Shown here: positions 5,106 to 5,893 of the stretch, piece after piece
Layout: each line of letters begins with the position of its first letter
Numbering within the stretch: position 1 is the stretch's first letter
Translations under genes and position numbers: made by a program
NCBI GenBank assembly: GCA_034660495.1
Contig: JAYEJJ010000047.1
Coordinates: 1-5,893, forward strand
Origin: DATFJZ01 sp034660495
GTDB lineage: Bacteria > Desulfobacterota > Desulfobacteria > Desulfobacterales > Desulfobacteraceae
DNA: 5,893 bases
Reading direction: 5' to 3'
The notes under the pieces: model-generated
Told to the model about the DNA's origin: nothing
Seen by the model: the letters and a program-made list of their open reading frames with translations, nothing else
Databases searched by the model: none

Positions 5106-5641
5106 TCAATATGCCAGGATACAGCCCGGATAAATTCATCTTCCAGTTTTTTTCTCATCTGTTTTATCTCTTCCAGAGCTGTCACCATGCTGTTTTTGGG
5201 GGAGGGCGGACCGGGCAGAGCCAGGCATTTTTTCTGTGCCGGACAGATATACCAGGTGCAGATGAAGGGACGGGCCGTTCTTGGAAGAATGCATCCCTTT
5301 TCTGTAAGGTGGGGGCATGAATTTTCTTTTTTGATGATCTGGGATTCCGGAAAATTCAGACCGCTGAAATACACAAAAAGCAGATCCTTAAAATCATACC
5401 ACACAGTGGCCTTTCTGCAGCAGATGTCTGTGCAGGCCGCACAGGTGCTGCTGCATAACAGATCCAGGTCTGAAGAAACCCGCTCCAGTCGCTTTTTAAT
5501 CCGGCCGGCCAGAGAAATGGCGCTGCCCAGCCTGTCCTGGTTTTTATCACTTGTATGACTGAGGGCCCATACCAGTTCTGTCCACTCTCTGGGACTCTGC
5601 CAGGGGGGCATTGAGATTTTGGGTTGAGTTTTTTTGTCCAT
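5096..5641 (-). CDS. YkgJ-like cysteine-cluster protein
   Basis: 181 residues, predicted cytosolic, with no signal peptide or membrane segment. Ten cysteines are arranged as C63-x3-C67-x2-C70-x3-C74-C75, then C109 (SCPHL), C117 (GCILPRTARPF), C128 and C133 (CTWYIC) and C139. The pattern CPHLTEKGCILPRTARPFIC matches the YkgJ/UPF0153-type zinc- or iron-chelating Cys-cluster family as I know it. The metal and the reaction are not established for the family. The N-terminal 60 residues are more variable, and the C-terminus (about 152-181) is a charged helix. ATG 5641 has no clear Shine-Dalgarno (an A-rich TTAAGAAAAAAATC precedes it); ATG at codon 11 is no better, so the start is uncertain. A promoter candidate lies at 5742-5714. 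The stop overlaps the exported-protein gene by 10 bp, with no intervening terminator. Confidence 0.75.
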   Translation of the reverse strand: MDKKTQPKISMPPWQSPREWTELVWALSHTSDKNQDRLGSAISLAGRIKKRLERVSSDLDLLCSSTCAACTDICCRKATVWYDFKDLLFVYFSGLNFPESQIIKKENSCPHLTEKGCILPRTARPFICTWYICPAQKKCLALPGPPSPKNSMVTALEEIKQMRKKLEDEFIRAVSWHIDQF

Positions 5642-5713
5642 GTTTACAGATTTTTTTCTTAATTGAGCTGCAGTCTTTCTTTTTTTAAGTCAGTACTTAT
5701 TATCCCTTAAATG

Positions 5714-5742
5714 ATTTTAAGTAAAGGGAAAACGCAATGCAA
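5714..5742 (-). promoter_or_regulatory. sigma70-type promoter for the Cys-cluster gene
   Basis: On the minus strand, TTGCAT (5742-5737), a 17-bp spacer and TAAAAT (5719-5714). Transcription would start near 5707 and give a leader of about 65 nt before ATG 5641. The -10 overlaps an imperfect CCCTT...AAGGG inverted repeat (5703-5728). Confidence 0.5.
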
Positions 5743-5853
5743 CCAGCAATAGATGGATCAGATATACTTAAATTCAGAGCTCCTGACACCACAAACCTAA
5801 TATATTGTTTTAACTGAAAATATTCAAATTTAGGATCGTAATTTTAAATGCAT

Positions 5854-5893
5854 AAAAAAACCAGACAAATACCATATATTGTGCTTATTGTCT
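5854..5893 (-). terminator. candidate rho-independent terminator of a gene beyond the right edge
   Basis: On the minus strand, AGACAA (5893-5888) pairs with TTGTCT (5868-5863), with a few extra A/T pairs inside, then GG and seven Ts (5860-5854). The stem is AT-rich and the loop long (about 19 nt), so it is only a moderate candidate. Between 5743 and 5853 I see no gene. Confidence 0.4.

Noticed and set aside
5111..5558. Plus-strand ORFs antisense to the Cys-cluster gene
   Set aside because: Shadows of the real gene in other frames; the Cys spacing and family motifs are on the minus strand.

Overview
The window looks like accessory, partly decayed chromosome from a sulfate-reducing Desulfobacterota bacterium, probably a Desulfobacteraceae relative. 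That assignment is inference from the gene content: a divergent phosphoenolpyruvate carboxykinase, the tail of an octaheme c-type cytochrome, a DUF4412-type exported protein and a Cys-cluster protein. No ribosomal RNA or tRNA gene is visible, so taxonomy cannot be fixed from the sequence.

Layout. Bases 1-102 are AT-rich and show no gene. Bases 103-768 (+) hold the C-terminal part of a glutamate-semialdehyde (P5C) dehydrogenase whose NAD-binding half and catalytic-Cys segment are missing; it is a 5'-truncated remnant. It overlaps tail to tail with the dominant gene, a complete but divergent PEP carboxykinase on the minus strand (741-2774 or 2783). Upstream of that gene on the same strand lie an operator-like inverted repeat and a region (about 3012-2839) that looks like a structured RNA of about 174 nt. 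This RNA has a near-consensus promoter, a closing stem, two internal hairpins and a rho-independent terminator.

From 3262 to 4333 the window is shaped by a MITE-like palindromic repeat present in two copies that share a perfect 51-bp block. Copy A (3262 to about 3441) has lost its outer right arm exactly where a truncated octaheme cytochrome gene begins (about 3440-3892). Copy B (4086-4328) is complete, has terminal inverted repeats and a possible TAAAA target duplication, and sits in the leader of the next gene. A strong terminator (3928-3960) and a sigma70-type promoter (3975-4004) lie between the two copies.

The right part holds an exported DUF4412-like protein with a Met-rich tail (4359-5105, +), overlapping convergently with a YkgJ-like Cys-cluster protein (5096-5641, -) that has its own promoter candidate. 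The last 30 bases resemble a minus-strand terminator for a gene beyond the right edge.

The genes do not form one operon or pathway. P5C dehydrogenase and PEPCK both touch central carbon and amino-acid metabolism, but one is a remnant. The more interesting content is the candidate RNA upstream of pckG, the altered nucleotide-binding region of the PEPCK, and the palindromic element family that appears tied to gene truncation and to remodelling of a leader.
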